This document shows, in pieces, positions 42,017-50,358 of a stretch of 64,000 nucleotides of DNA. Made by a program: the position numbers and the translations under genes. This DNA comes from Archangium sp. (GTDB taxonomy: Bacteria; Myxococcota; Myxococcia; Myxococcales; Myxococcaceae), in contig JAUYRZ010000082.1 in the NCBI GenBank assembly GCA_030695565.1, forward strand, positions 1 through 64,000. Direction: 5' to 3'. Within the stretch, counting starts at the first letter, position 1; each line of letters opens with the position of its first letter. The notes under the pieces are model-generated. The model was not told the origin of the DNA and did not search any database. It was given only the letters and a program-made list of their open reading frames with translations.

Positions 42017-42822
42017 GCGTGTCGATCCATGAGGGCTCTGGCGCGGTCGGCCTCATCGAGCACCGCATCGAGCGAGGGAATGTGCTGGTCCCACTCAATC
42101 AACGTGGGCACGGGGCCGCAACGCTTCAGCGCCGCGACGTAGAGTTCCCAGACGGGCGCGGCGACCGGGGCCGCGTGGGTGTCGAGGAGCAGCTCTCGGT
42201 CACGCGAGTGCCCGGCGAGGTGAAGCTGCCGAACGTGCTCGAGCGGAAACTGTTCGAGGAGCGCTCGTGGATCCTTCCCGTGGTTGATGGCGTTGACGTA
42301 GAGGTTGTTGACGTCGAGCAGCAGGCCCACCCCGGCCTCTTCCGCCACGCGCCGCAGCAGGGTCGCCTCGTCGAAGACCGAGCCGGGCATCTCGGCATAG
42401 GTGGTGATGTTCTCGAGAACGAGTGGGTAACCGACGGCCTGCTGTGCGGCGCGCGCGTGACCGACCACCCGCGCCACCGTTTCGTCGTGCCGCGGCAAGG
42501 GGAGGAGATCGAACCACGTGCGCTCTCCCACGGAGGAAAAGCACAGGTGATCGCTGAAGAACGGCGGGTCGAGGAGACGAACGAAGGGCGCGAGGTTCTC
42601 GAGATAGCCCTCCGGAGGAGCGCTCCCCACGGAGAGGCCGACCCCGTGGGGAATGAGGGGCCACCTCGCGCGGAAACGCTCCAGGAGCACCGCGGGCCTT
42701 CCGGTCAGGCCCGCGAAGTTCTCGGTGATGACCTCGAGCCAGTCGACTCGACGTGCGGTGGCCAGAAGGGGGTCGAACAGCTCACGCCGCAACCCGATGC
42801 CGACCCCGCTCACCGCTGGCAT
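42013..42822 (-). CDS. DUF692 multinuclear iron oxygenase (MNIO)
   Basis: A 269-aa TIM-barrel enzyme of the family that uses two or three iron atoms to modify Cys residues of peptides (as MbnB in methanobactin). ATG 42822 is chosen; the track start at 42933 reads antisense through the preceding gene. Metal-site residues are all visible: His59 (IPHG), His92 (SDHLCF), Glu137 (VLENI), Asp170 (LLDVNN), His181 (NHG), His201/His205 (HLAGH), Asp214/His216 (DTHA) and Glu243 (IEWD). DUF2063 follows with an ATGA overlap and the Cys-rich lipoprotein ends 4 nt before its start. Confidence 0.93.
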   Translation of the reverse strand: MPAVSGVGIGLRRELFDPLLATARRVDWLEVITENFAGLTGRPAVLLERFRARWPLIPHGVGLSVGSAPPEGYLENLAPFVRLLDPPFFSDHLCFSSVGERTWFDLLPLPRHDETVARVVGHARAAQQAVGYPLVLENITTYAEMPGSVFDEATLLRRVAEEAGVGLLLDVNNLYVNAINHGKDPRALLEQFPLEHVRQLHLAGHSRDRELLLDTHAAPVAAPVWELYVAALKRCGPVPTLIEWDQHIPSLDAVLDEADRARALMDRHA

Positions 42823-42826
42823 GACG

Positions 42827-43447
42827 TCACGGCACCTGGGTGTAGACGAAGTCGCGACCAGAGTGTTGTGCGTCGCTCCCCGCGCCCGCGTGGCAGCTGG
42901 TGCACACGGCCTTCTCCGTGCCCGTCTTGTCACCCTTGCCGTTGGCGATCAGCACGCCGTTGTCCTTCTCGAACCAGTACCAGCTCGCTCCGGTCGACGG
43001 GCCCGCCACGAGCTTGAGGCCGATGGCGTAGCCGCTGATCGTGGTGCCACCGTCAGTCGGGAAGATCTCCTTCACGCTCGCAGCGCCCACGGGGTAGTTG
43101 CCGGTCGCGGTCATGGTGAGCTTCGTGTTGTTGCAGATGCGATTGCGCCCGTGCGGCGAGGGGGAGCGCGCGTCGTGCGCGGCGGGCTCACACTTCCAGC
43201 TCAGATAGGCACCGCCCGAGAGCCAGGCGCTCACCACCGCGTCGCTGTTCATCGGCGGGGTCTGGGCATCACCCATGGTGGTGGCCGGGCACCCTGCGGG
43301 ACAACCAGCGTCTGCCGCCGGGCAGCCAGCGGGGCAGCCCGCCATGCCGGAGTCCTGGGTGGCGGTCATCGGGCCGCCACAGCCGACGAGCGCGAGGGAG
43401 CCGACGACGGCGGTATTCTTGAGCAGCGATTTGAGGTTCTTCAGCAT
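42827..43447 (-). CDS. Cys-rich P460-like cytochrome lipoprotein, candidate MNIO substrate
   Basis: The product has 206 aa; start ATG 43447 with AAGGA 8 nt upstream. Signal/lipobox: VVGSLALVGC (Cys23). Residues 35-57 contain two copies of C-P-A-G-C (C38/C42 and C49/C53), in a short linker with no structural core. The rest resembles cytochrome P460: SPHG at 97-100, VKE at 125-127, WYWFE at 156-160, and haem-c site CTSCH at 182-186, then DFVYT. Other Cys are 86 and 105. It is the first gene of the operon, 4 nt from the DUF692 gene, where MNIO precursors are usually encoded. Confidence 0.8.
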   Translation of the reverse strand: MLKNLKSLLKNTAVVGSLALVGCGGPMTATQDSGMAGCPAGCPAADAGCPAGCPATTMGDAQTPPMNSDAVVSAWLSGGAYLSWKCEPAAHDARSPSPHGRNRICNNTKLTMTATGNYPVGAASVKEIFPTDGGTTISGYAIGLKLVAGPSTGASWYWFEKDNGVLIANGKGDKTGTEKAVCTSCHAGAGSDAQHSGRDFVYTQVP

Positions 43448-43495
43448 GGGAAAGGTCCTTGGGGAGGCGTGACGCGGCCAAAGAGCCGCAAACTT

Positions 43496-43508
43496 CGATA
43501 CGGCATCG
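43496..43508. promoter_or_regulatory. Inverted repeat in the LysR/MNIO divergent promoter region
   Basis: CGAT-ACGGC-ATCG sits near the centre of the 133-bp gap between the divergent LysR gene and the MNIO operon. LysR sites are usually imperfect palindromes in exactly this position. Short and AT-poor, so only a candidate. Confidence 0.3.
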
Positions 43509-43580
43509 CCCACCTCTGGTTACACGGGCAGTGTGAGAGAAAGCTGAAGGGGCCTTCGAAAAAGCCGGTAAGCGCAGGGG

Positions 43581-44372
43581 ATGAGCCTGGATCGTCACCA
43601 ACAGATCGCTCGCATCTGGGACTGGCTGCCGGCGTTCCGCGCGGCTGCGGAGTACGAGAGTCTCCAGCGAGCCGGTCTGGCGCTGGCGGTCAGCCCCTCT
43701 GCCCTCTCGAGGTCGATCAAACTTCTGGAGGAGACCCTCGGCGTGACGTTGTTCACGCGTCGCCCGACGGGGCTCTCCCTGACACCCCACGGCGAACGTC
43801 TGCTGGAGGCGACCCGCGAGGCGATGCGGCGCGTTCACGATGCGCTCCCCACGGCAGCACCCAACCGCTTGAGGGCGGGGGCGATCGGGCCCGTGCTCCC
43901 GCTGCTCCTGGGTGAGGCGGCGATCGAAGCGTTTTCAGACTGGCCCCTGGCGCTGACGCAGTTCGAGTTGGAAGAAGCAGGCGATCGCCTTCACCGTGGC
44001 GAGGTGGACGTGCTTCTCGCCCACGGCCCCCTCGAGGGTGTCGGGCTGAGTGTCGCGGCCTTGCCTCACCTCGAGGTGCTGCTCGCTGCTCCGCCCGGGG
44101 CTTCGGAAGATCGCGTGGCGTGCCTGACCGCAGATGAACTCGGCTGGCATGACCCTCACGCCACCGTCTCGAATCCCCACCAGTTGATCAGCCTGGTCAC
44201 GACGTTGCGAATTTCGGCGGTGCTCCCGCGCTGGCTGGTGCCCGCCGGGTGGAAGGTGATCAAAGCCCAGGCGCCGCTGCCCGTCTTCATCGTCACCCGG
44301 GTGTATTCTGAAGAGCCGCCCTTCGTGCGGTTGCTCAAACAAGTGCTGACGAGGCGACTCGCCGCCCAGTGA
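43581..44372 (+). CDS. LysR-family regulator divergent from the MNIO operon
   Basis: The product has 263 aa. The N-terminal winged helix-turn-helix is typical: LPAFRAAAEYESLQRAGLALAVSPSALSRSIKLLEETLGVTLFTRRPTGLSLTPHGE. The C-terminal co-inducer domain is shorter than usual (family ~300 aa) but keeps the strand pattern (GAIGPVLPLLLGEAAIEAF). Divergent orientation over a 133-bp gap is the classical layout for LysR control of the opposite operon, so it is the likely regulator of the Cys-rich lipoprotein and MNIO genes. AGGG is very close to the ATG; no better start is seen. Confidence 0.85.
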   Translation: MSLDRHQQIARIWDWLPAFRAAAEYESLQRAGLALAVSPSALSRSIKLLEETLGVTLFTRRPTGLSLTPHGERLLEATREAMRRVHDALPTAAPNRLRAGAIGPVLPLLLGEAAIEAFSDWPLALTQFELEEAGDRLHRGEVDVLLAHGPLEGVGLSVAALPHLEVLLAAPPGASEDRVACLTADELGWHDPHATVSNPHQLISLVTTLRISAVLPRWLVPAGWKVIKAQAPLPVFIVTRVYSEEPPFVRLLKQVLTRRLAAQ

Positions 44373-44379
44373 AACCCTG

Positions 44380-45882
44380 TCACTCGAGGAGCTGCGCCAG
44401 CGTGTCCGGCCCGAGGATGGCGGTGGCACAGAGCGCTCCCCCGAAGGCCGCGCCGCCCACGCCGCAGGAGACGATGTCCACCCCGGTGAGGTAGAGCCCG
44501 GGGATCCGCGTCTTCGCTCGCAGGCCCAACGCGAAGCGCTGCGTCGAGCTGTCGAGCCCGTAGATTTCACCTCGCCTGTGACCTGAGAAATGCGCGGTCG
44601 ACAGCGGCGTGGAGAGCTCGGCGTGATCCACCTTTCCACGCAGCTGAGGCAACCGCCGATACACCGCCTCGAGCAGGCGCTCCTTGAAGGCGCTCTTGAG
44701 CGCCTCGTACTCGGGCCCGCGCTTCTGCCACCGGCTGCCTTCCCACTTCGAGAACCAGTGCCAGCTCGCCATGGTGATCACCTCGGCCGTGGCGCGCCCG
44801 GGGTGGCGGCGTTGAAAGTCGGGATCTTTCGCCGAGGGAAACGAGAAATAGAGCATGGGAAACGGCGCCGCTGGATCTGCAGCGAAACGAGCCACGTTCT
44901 CGTCGTGACGCTCGTCTGGGTAGACCCACAGATTGGTACCGGTCAGCCCCAGCTCGGCATCGGTGTGTTTGAACCCCAAATACAGACACAGATAGGCCGA
45001 CGACGGCGGCGAGACGGGGAAGTCTCCGGGAACCAGCTGGCCGAAGGTGTTGGCGGCACCGGCGTCGCTGATGATCGTCGGCGCCCGCAGCGCTTCCCCG
45101 GTGACGAGCCTGACCCCCACCGCGACACCGTCTTCGAGAATCACCTGCTGCACCTCGGCAGCGCTCGCCAGGTGGCCGCCCGCCGCCTCGATGACCGGCG
45201 CCAGCGTGCGCGCGAACTGTGACGCACCACCCACCGGGTAGAAGGCGCCCTCGAGGTAGTGCTCGACCACCGAGGCGTGAATGGAAAAACTCGAGACGCC
45301 AGGCGTCAGGCCGTAGTCGCCGTATTGACCGGTGAGCACGGCGATCAGCTCTTCATTCTTCGTCAGGGTGAGCAGCACGTCGCGCGTGATGCGGTCATCC
45401 CTCGTGGGCGCGATGCCCACGAACGCGAGCTTGCCCCTGCGTGCCGTCCTGCGCACGAGCTTCACGTACTCTTCGATCGCCGCGCGCTCTTCGGGGAAAG
45501 ACAACGCGAGCTTCGCCACGAAGTTCTTCGCGCCGGCGACGAGCTCATATCTGCGCTCTCCCAGTTCGATGGCGTCGTAGGCGTCTGGCAACGGAGCCCA
45601 GCGCAGCGCCCCCTCGGTCAGCCGATCGAACAGCGACCGAAGCGTGCCGTGCTCACCGACCGAGCCGACGTAGTGCACGCCGACGTCCCACTCGTAGCCG
45701 GGCCGGGTGAACACGTGCGTGTAGCCGCCGATTCGGTAGTGCCGCTCCAACACCAACACGCGTTTCTGCCCGTACTTCGCGAGCGCCGCGGCCGCGATGA
45801 GGCCACCCAGACCGCTGCCGATGACGATGGCGTCGAAGACCCCATTCGGGGGGTGCTGCTTGAAGGAGCGACCGACGTGCAT
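44380..45882 (-). CDS. FAD-dependent all-trans-retinol saturase/phytoene desaturase-like enzyme
   Basis: A 500-aa flavoprotein. Rossmann FAD motif at the N-terminus: AIVIGSGLGGLIAAAALAKYG, with VLVLERHYRIGG, which is the conserved Glu after the GxGxxG fold. Substrate-domain landmarks: GYEWDVGVHYVG, VSSFSIHASVVEHYLEGAFYPVGGASQFA, and the C-terminal FAD motif GLYLTGVDIVSCGVGGAAFGGALCA. RetSat-like members saturate a C=C bond of retinoids or carotenoids. A carotenoid oxygenase gene is elsewhere in this window, but not adjacent. It is convergent with the LysR gene, 7 nt apart. Confidence 0.85.
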   Translation of the reverse strand: MHVGRSFKQHPPNGVFDAIVIGSGLGGLIAAAALAKYGQKRVLVLERHYRIGGYTHVFTRPGYEWDVGVHYVGSVGEHGTLRSLFDRLTEGALRWAPLPDAYDAIELGERRYELVAGAKNFVAKLALSFPEERAAIEEYVKLVRRTARRGKLAFVGIAPTRDDRITRDVLLTLTKNEELIAVLTGQYGDYGLTPGVSSFSIHASVVEHYLEGAFYPVGGASQFARTLAPVIEAAGGHLASAAEVQQVILEDGVAVGVRLVTGEALRAPTIISDAGAANTFGQLVPGDFPVSPPSSAYLCLYLGFKHTDAELGLTGTNLWVYPDERHDENVARFAADPAAPFPMLYFSFPSAKDPDFQRRHPGRATAEVITMASWHWFSKWEGSRWQKRGPEYEALKSAFKERLLEAVYRRLPQLRGKVDHAELSTPLSTAHFSGHRRGEIYGLDSSTQRFALGLRAKTRIPGLYLTGVDIVSCGVGGAAFGGALCATAILGPDTLAQLLE

Positions 45883-45979
45883 GACCTCTCCACGCGTAGC
45901 ACGTGATTGGTGCCCCTTACGCCCGGAGAGGGACGATAGGGGTGGTCAGGGACTGCCATGGGTGACACAGAACAAGGCA

Positions 45980-46927
45980 ATGACGACGACTGTGTTCAAG
46001 AGCGAGAGTCAGCCGGACTGGGGCATGGGCCTCGTGGTCGAAGATGGCGCTGATCACTGGGTGCTCTACTTCGAACACGGCGGTCGCAAGAAGTTCATCA
46101 AGAGCAAGACCAAGGGTCTGGTTCCGGTGACCCTCGAGCCCAAGGCGCTCGCGTCGCTCGAGACCAAGTCGCACTCGCGGGCCGCGCGCGCAGGCAAGAA
46201 CCCCAAGCCCAAGAAGGTCGGGCTGCCCAAGAAGGCCGTGGCCCGTTTCGAGAGCCTCTCGCAGCAGATCCTCTTCTTCGAGAAGCTCTTCCCCGGCGGC
46301 TTCGAGGGCGAGAAGTTCACCAAGGAAGAGCGCGGCGTGGCCGGCGTGGTGAGCAAGAGCGGCAACAAGACCGACGCGCTGACCATCGCGCGTGAAGAGC
46401 TGTCGGCCGCGAAGTTCGCCAGCGCCACGCCCGCGGAGCTCTTCGAGAGCGCCACCAAGCTGCTCAAGGGCACCAACATCGTCTTCCCCATCGAAGGCTC
46501 GATTCCCTTCATCGCGATGGATGAGAAGGCCCGCACCACCGCGGTCGCCGGCCTCAAGCAGCTGCTGCACGGCGAAGGCGACTACGCCCTGCGCGTCGAA
46601 CGTTTCACGAGCAGCGTCGCGCTGAAGGACAAGAAGGGCACGGCGAAGATCGTCAGCTGGCCCTTCGCCACCGTGTTCGGCGCGCTGTTCAACCCCACCA
46701 CGTTCAGCTGCGTGAAGCCCACGCCGTACGCCAGCCAGGCGGCCACGCTGGGCCTCGTGGTCGAGAAGAGCCAGCCGGTCACCGCGCGCGGCTACACCCA
46801 GTTCCACGAGATCGTCACGCTCACCCAGACCAAGCTCATCGAAGCGGGCCAGAAGCCGCGTGACCTGCTCGACGTCGCGTCGTTCATCTGGCGCACGCAC
46901 GCCGAGAAGCCGACCGAAGCGGTCTGA
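45980..46927 (+). CDS. DUF3553-like protein
   Basis: The product has 315 aa; the start is ATG 45980 (with AAGG just upstream), not the antisense-derived track start. The N-terminus reads DWGMGLVVEDGADHWVLYFEHGGRKKFI, similar to DUF3553, a small beta-rich DNA-helicase accessory domain. A Lys-rich linker follows (RAARAGKNPKPKKVGLPKKA). The remainder is helical (FESLSQQILFFEKLFPGGFEG) with a final helix-rich domain (HEIVTLTQTKLIEAGQKPRD). No catalytic motif is seen. A basic nucleic-acid-related role is plausible, not shown. Confidence 0.65.
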   Translation: MTTTVFKSESQPDWGMGLVVEDGADHWVLYFEHGGRKKFIKSKTKGLVPVTLEPKALASLETKSHSRAARAGKNPKPKKVGLPKKAVARFESLSQQILFFEKLFPGGFEGEKFTKEERGVAGVVSKSGNKTDALTIAREELSAAKFASATPAELFESATKLLKGTNIVFPIEGSIPFIAMDEKARTTAVAGLKQLLHGEGDYALRVERFTSSVALKDKKGTAKIVSWPFATVFGALFNPTTFSCVKPTPYASQAATLGLVVEKSQPVTARGYTQFHEIVTLTQTKLIEAGQKPRDLLDVASFIWRTHAEKPTEAV

Positions 46928-46930
46928 TTC

Positions 46931-48670
46931 TCACGGGTGCTGGTGGGGAAAACGACGTGCTTCCGGGTACGGCATCACGTCGTCTTCCACGCCGCGCCCG
47001 AGCTGTTCCTGTTTCTGCTGCCAGAACTCCGCGGTGGCCAGGTCTCCATGCATGGAGAGGAACAGCGCGCGCGCCTTGTCGGTGTTGAAGAGAAACTTCG
47101 GCAGCTCTTCGGGGAAGATGTCGTGCGCGCCCACGAAGAACCACGGCTCGCCTGACCAATCCTCCTCGTCATCGCGGGCGGTGGGCAGCTTGCGGAAGGT
47201 GCAGTCGGTCACCTTCGCCAGCTCGTCGTAGTCGTAGAACACCACACGCCCCGCGCGCGTCACCCCGAAGTTCTTGAGCAGCAGGTCGCCCGGAAAGATG
47301 TTCGCGCCCGCGAGCTCTCGCACCGCCTGGCCGAACTCGAACAGCCCGTGTTTGAGCTTCGCGTCGTCGGCCCCGTGCAGCCAGACGTCGAGGGGCACCA
47401 TGCGCCGCTCGATGTACACGTGCTTGAGCACCAGCTTGTCTGCGTCCAGCTCCAGCTGTGAGGGCGCCAACTGCTTCAACTCCGCGAGCAACGAGGGATC
47501 GAGGCGGGTGGTGGGCAACGCGACCTGCGAGTACTCCAGCGCGTCTGCGAGGCGGCCGACGCGGTCGTGGTATTTCACCACCAGGTACTGCTCCATCACC
47601 TTCTTGCGATCGACGTCCTTGGGCGGCTCGAAGTGATCGCGGATGACCTTGAACACGTACGGGAACGAGGGGAGCGTGAAGACCACCATCACCATGCCCT
47701 TGACGCCCGGCGCGACGACGAACCGATCGCTGGAGTGCCGCAGGTGCTCGAAGAGGTCGCGGTAGAACTCGGTCTTGCCCTGCTTCTGCAGCCCCAGCGC
47801 GATGTACAACTCGGCTGCGGGCTTGCTGGGAAAGAGCGTCTTCAAAAACGCGATGAAGCCCGAGGGCACTTCCATGTCGACCATGAAGTAGGCGCGGGCG
47901 AGCGAGAAGAGCGTGCCCAGCTGCTCCTGACCGGCCAACGCGCCGTCGAGATACAGCTCGCCTTTCGAGTTCTTGCGAATGGGCACCGCGAACGGAAGCT
48001 CGACGGTGCCGGTGTCGAGGCGGCCCACCAGGTAGGCGGAGCGGTTTCGATAGAACAGCGAGCTGAGCACGTGCACCTGCAGTGATTGCGTCACCTCCCG
48101 CGGCTTGGGCAGCAGCTCGCTGACCACGTGCAGCAGGGCGTGCAGGTCACGCTCGAGGTCTTCCCAGGGGCACAACAACTGGGCGTCGATGAAGAGGGCC
48201 TTGAGCGTCGCGCGCAGCCCGAGCTCAGCGGGGTAGTAGACGTTGTAGGTGGGGCGCAGGCTCTCGATGTGTTCGGTGGAGACCGCGCGCCGCCAGAAGA
48301 TGTGCTGGTTGTTGTAGTAGGTGCGCGCCAGCACTCGGGAGGCGACCGAGTTGAAGAAGGTCTCCGCCAGCTCGGGTTGCTGATGCTCGAGCAACAAGGC
48401 GACGTAGGCGTGTTTGATGGCGGGCCACAACGACTCGTCATGCACGCGCGGAAATTGCCGGAGCGTGGCCACGCCTTCCCGCACGCGCAGATCGTACATG
48501 TCGATGCGTTCACGATTGGCCGAACGCACCGCCGCCCAGTCACCGGCTTCGAAACGTTCTTTCGCGCCCGCGCTGATGGCCCGGAACAAGCGGTAGTGCT
48601 TGTCGAAGCCCGCGAGAATGGCGCGCGCAATGTCTTGAGGCCCGTCGTGCGTCACGCACTCAAGATGCAC
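46931..48670 (-). CDS. aceK: Isocitrate dehydrogenase kinase/phosphatase AceK
   Basis: A 579-aa AceK, which phosphorylates and dephosphorylates isocitrate dehydrogenase to direct carbon into the glyoxylate shunt during growth on acetate or fatty acids. Family landmarks: RTYYNNQHIFWRRAVSTEHIES, the ATP-site region (VMVVFTLPSFPYVFKVIRDHF), DRVGRLADALEYSQVALP, and the kinase-like catalytic block GANIFPGDLLLKNFGVTRAGR with VVFYDYDEL. The start ATG 48670 has an alternative GTG five codons on. No glyoxylate-shunt genes are adjacent. Length matches the family. Confidence 0.93.
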   Translation of the reverse strand: MHLECVTHDGPQDIARAILAGFDKHYRLFRAISAGAKERFEAGDWAAVRSANRERIDMYDLRVREGVATLRQFPRVHDESLWPAIKHAYVALLLEHQQPELAETFFNSVASRVLARTYYNNQHIFWRRAVSTEHIESLRPTYNVYYPAELGLRATLKALFIDAQLLCPWEDLERDLHALLHVVSELLPKPREVTQSLQVHVLSSLFYRNRSAYLVGRLDTGTVELPFAVPIRKNSKGELYLDGALAGQEQLGTLFSLARAYFMVDMEVPSGFIAFLKTLFPSKPAAELYIALGLQKQGKTEFYRDLFEHLRHSSDRFVVAPGVKGMVMVVFTLPSFPYVFKVIRDHFEPPKDVDRKKVMEQYLVVKYHDRVGRLADALEYSQVALPTTRLDPSLLAELKQLAPSQLELDADKLVLKHVYIERRMVPLDVWLHGADDAKLKHGLFEFGQAVRELAGANIFPGDLLLKNFGVTRAGRVVFYDYDELAKVTDCTFRKLPTARDDEEDWSGEPWFFVGAHDIFPEELPKFLFNTDKARALFLSMHGDLATAEFWQQKQEQLGRGVEDDVMPYPEARRFPHQHP

Positions 48671-48722
48671 CGCGTCGAGACGAACTGCGAGTGTGAATGG
48701 CTACGCGGCAACACGTAGTGGC

Positions 48723-49220
48723 TCACTCGAGCCGGTCGCGATCGATGCGGGGGAGCTGCGAGAGATCTTCCTCCCACATCGCCGAACGCAGCTTGCCGCG
48801 GGCGGTGCGCTGCGGTGCGTCGCCCAGGTTGCCCATCATCTTCTCGCCTTGCCACGCGCCGAGCAGCGCCACGAAGAAGCCGATGCCGCCGCCCACCAGC
48901 ACCTTGGTGAGATCGAAGGTGAAGAACCAGGTGGGCATGAAGAAGCCCATCAGGAACACGATGAGCACCGAGAGGAACGCGCCCACCGCGGGCTCCATCA
49001 ACCGGCGACCGGGGCTGAGCACGCCCACCGCGAGGCCGCCCAGGTAGAGCGCGCCGAGGTGGAGCAGCATCTGCACCTGGTAGTGGAACATGGGTGAGAC
49101 GTACGCGCCGGCGATCAACGGGCCCAGCCAGGTGCCGATGAGCAGCTCGACCGAGAGGAAGAGGACCAGGCTCAACAGCGTCCAGCCGGTGCTGAAGGGG
49201 CGTTCGGTGGGGTCGTCCAT
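48723..49220 (-). CDS. Integral membrane protein
   Basis: The product has 165 aa from ATG 49220 (internal to the track ORF). Four hydrophobic segments: WTLLSLVLFLSVELLIGTWLGP, LLHLGALYLGGLAVGVL, AVGAFLSVLIVFLMGFFMPTWFFTF, and LVGGGIGFFVALLGAW. The soluble C-terminus is charged (RSAMWEEDLSQLPRIDRDRLE). No known family is recognised. It is followed upstream (on the same strand) by the acyltransferase gene, with a 65-nt gap. Confidence 0.7.
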   Translation of the reverse strand: MDDPTERPFSTGWTLLSLVLFLSVELLIGTWLGPLIAGAYVSPMFHYQVQMLLHLGALYLGGLAVGVLSPGRRLMEPAVGAFLSVLIVFLMGFFMPTWFFTFDLTKVLVGGGIGFFVALLGAWQGEKMMGNLGDAPQRTARGKLRSAMWEEDLSQLPRIDRDRLE

Positions 49221-49285
49221 GTTCGGTGAAGCGTACCACCCACCGTTCGGTCGAGCGCGTTCAGCCCTTGCCTCAGCGCCAGGGT

Positions 49286-50143
49286 TCAAACCCGAGGGGG
49301 CGATAGAGGCAGCTGGCCGCGAATGATCCGCTCTTCTTCGCCCAGGGCGCGCACCGCGTCGAGAGCGCGTTCGGAGATCCGCTGATCCGCCTCGGGGCCC
49401 TCGAGGGCGCCGTCGAACTCGACCGGGTGCCCGAACACCACCGTCACCGGGCCGCCCGTCTTCAGATAGTTGCCTGCGACCTGGCCCACCAGGCCGTTGC
49501 CCAGGCCGTTGATGAAGACGGGAATGACCACCGCCCGGCCGCGGGTGGCCCGGATGATCCGGCCCACGCCGGGGCGCGCGGGCAGCAGCGTGTACGGGTC
49601 GTTCGACTTGTTCCGGGTGCCCTCGGGGTGAAGCCCGACCAGGGCGCCGCCCGCGCGCAGCAGTCGGACCAGCTCGTCGACGCTCGCCCGGTTCAAGGCG
49701 GTCTTGTCGCGATCGCGAAACAGCGGCGGGTACATCGCGAAGAAGCTCATCGCCCCGTTCACGGCCAGGCCCAACGGGGAGTCGTAGAAGAACTGCGAGC
49801 GCACCGGGAACATCAGGCGCTGCTCGAGCCCGCGCTTGACGATCACCGACGAGACCACGAAGAGATCGAAGAAGCTGCGGTGGTTCGAGACGAGGATGGT
49901 GCTGGTCTCGCGACCGAAGACGGGCAGCCGATCGACCCCGTGAACGCTGAGCAGGTTGCGGGTCGAGAGATCGATCCAGTTGGCGGAGATGCGCCGCTGC
50001 AGCACGCGAATGACCCGGTCGACCGGAGCCGACGCGAAGGTCCGACGCACGAACTTGATCTGCCAGCGCTCGACCGCGGTGAGTTCGTCGAAGTCGAGCA
50101 GATCGCGAGCCGTCTCGGGTGAGTCAGGAGCGCTCAACGCCAC
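49286..50143 (-). CDS. 1-acylglycerol-3-phosphate acyltransferase-like (PlsC)
   Basis: A 285-aa acyltransferase of the LPLAT family, which transfers an acyl chain to a lysophospholipid. The catalytic block is ILVSNHRSFFDLFVVSS (H-x4-D), followed by substrate-site motif LFRDRDKTALN and HPEGTRNKSND, matching the second conserved block (EGTR). A further strand, GRAVVIPVFINGLG, corresponds to block IV. No strong signal; an interfacial membrane location is expected. Exact substrate is unknown. Confidence 0.88.
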   Translation of the reverse strand: MALSAPDSPETARDLLDFDELTAVERWQIKFVRRTFASAPVDRVIRVLQRRISANWIDLSTRNLLSVHGVDRLPVFGRETSTILVSNHRSFFDLFVVSSVIVKRGLEQRLMFPVRSQFFYDSPLGLAVNGAMSFFAMYPPLFRDRDKTALNRASVDELVRLLRAGGALVGLHPEGTRNKSNDPYTLLPARPGVGRIIRATRGRAVVIPVFINGLGNGLVGQVAGNYLKTGGPVTVVFGHPVEFDGALEGPEADQRISERALDAVRALGEEERIIRGQLPLSPPRV

Positions 50144-50358
50144 GGGGGTCGATTCATCACGATGCGGCCCCTTCTACACGCGAATGCCCGGCAGCGTGCG
50201 AGTGACCTCGTCATGGTGCAGCGCTCTGAAGCGCAGGCGAAAGTTCAAGCGCGACAAGCCGCAGCGGAACCACTGGTGCTGGCTGCGATGGCACAGCGTC
50301 GGCGCGGCCGACGACAGCGACCCGGTGGTCACTGCCATCGGCACGCCAGCCGTGTGCA

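Noticed and set aside
50174-50338. 54-aa minus-strand ORF after the Cys-rich lipoprotein
   Set aside because: An ATG is present (MAVTTGSLSS), but there is no ribosome binding site, conserved motif or context support; composition is ambiguous.
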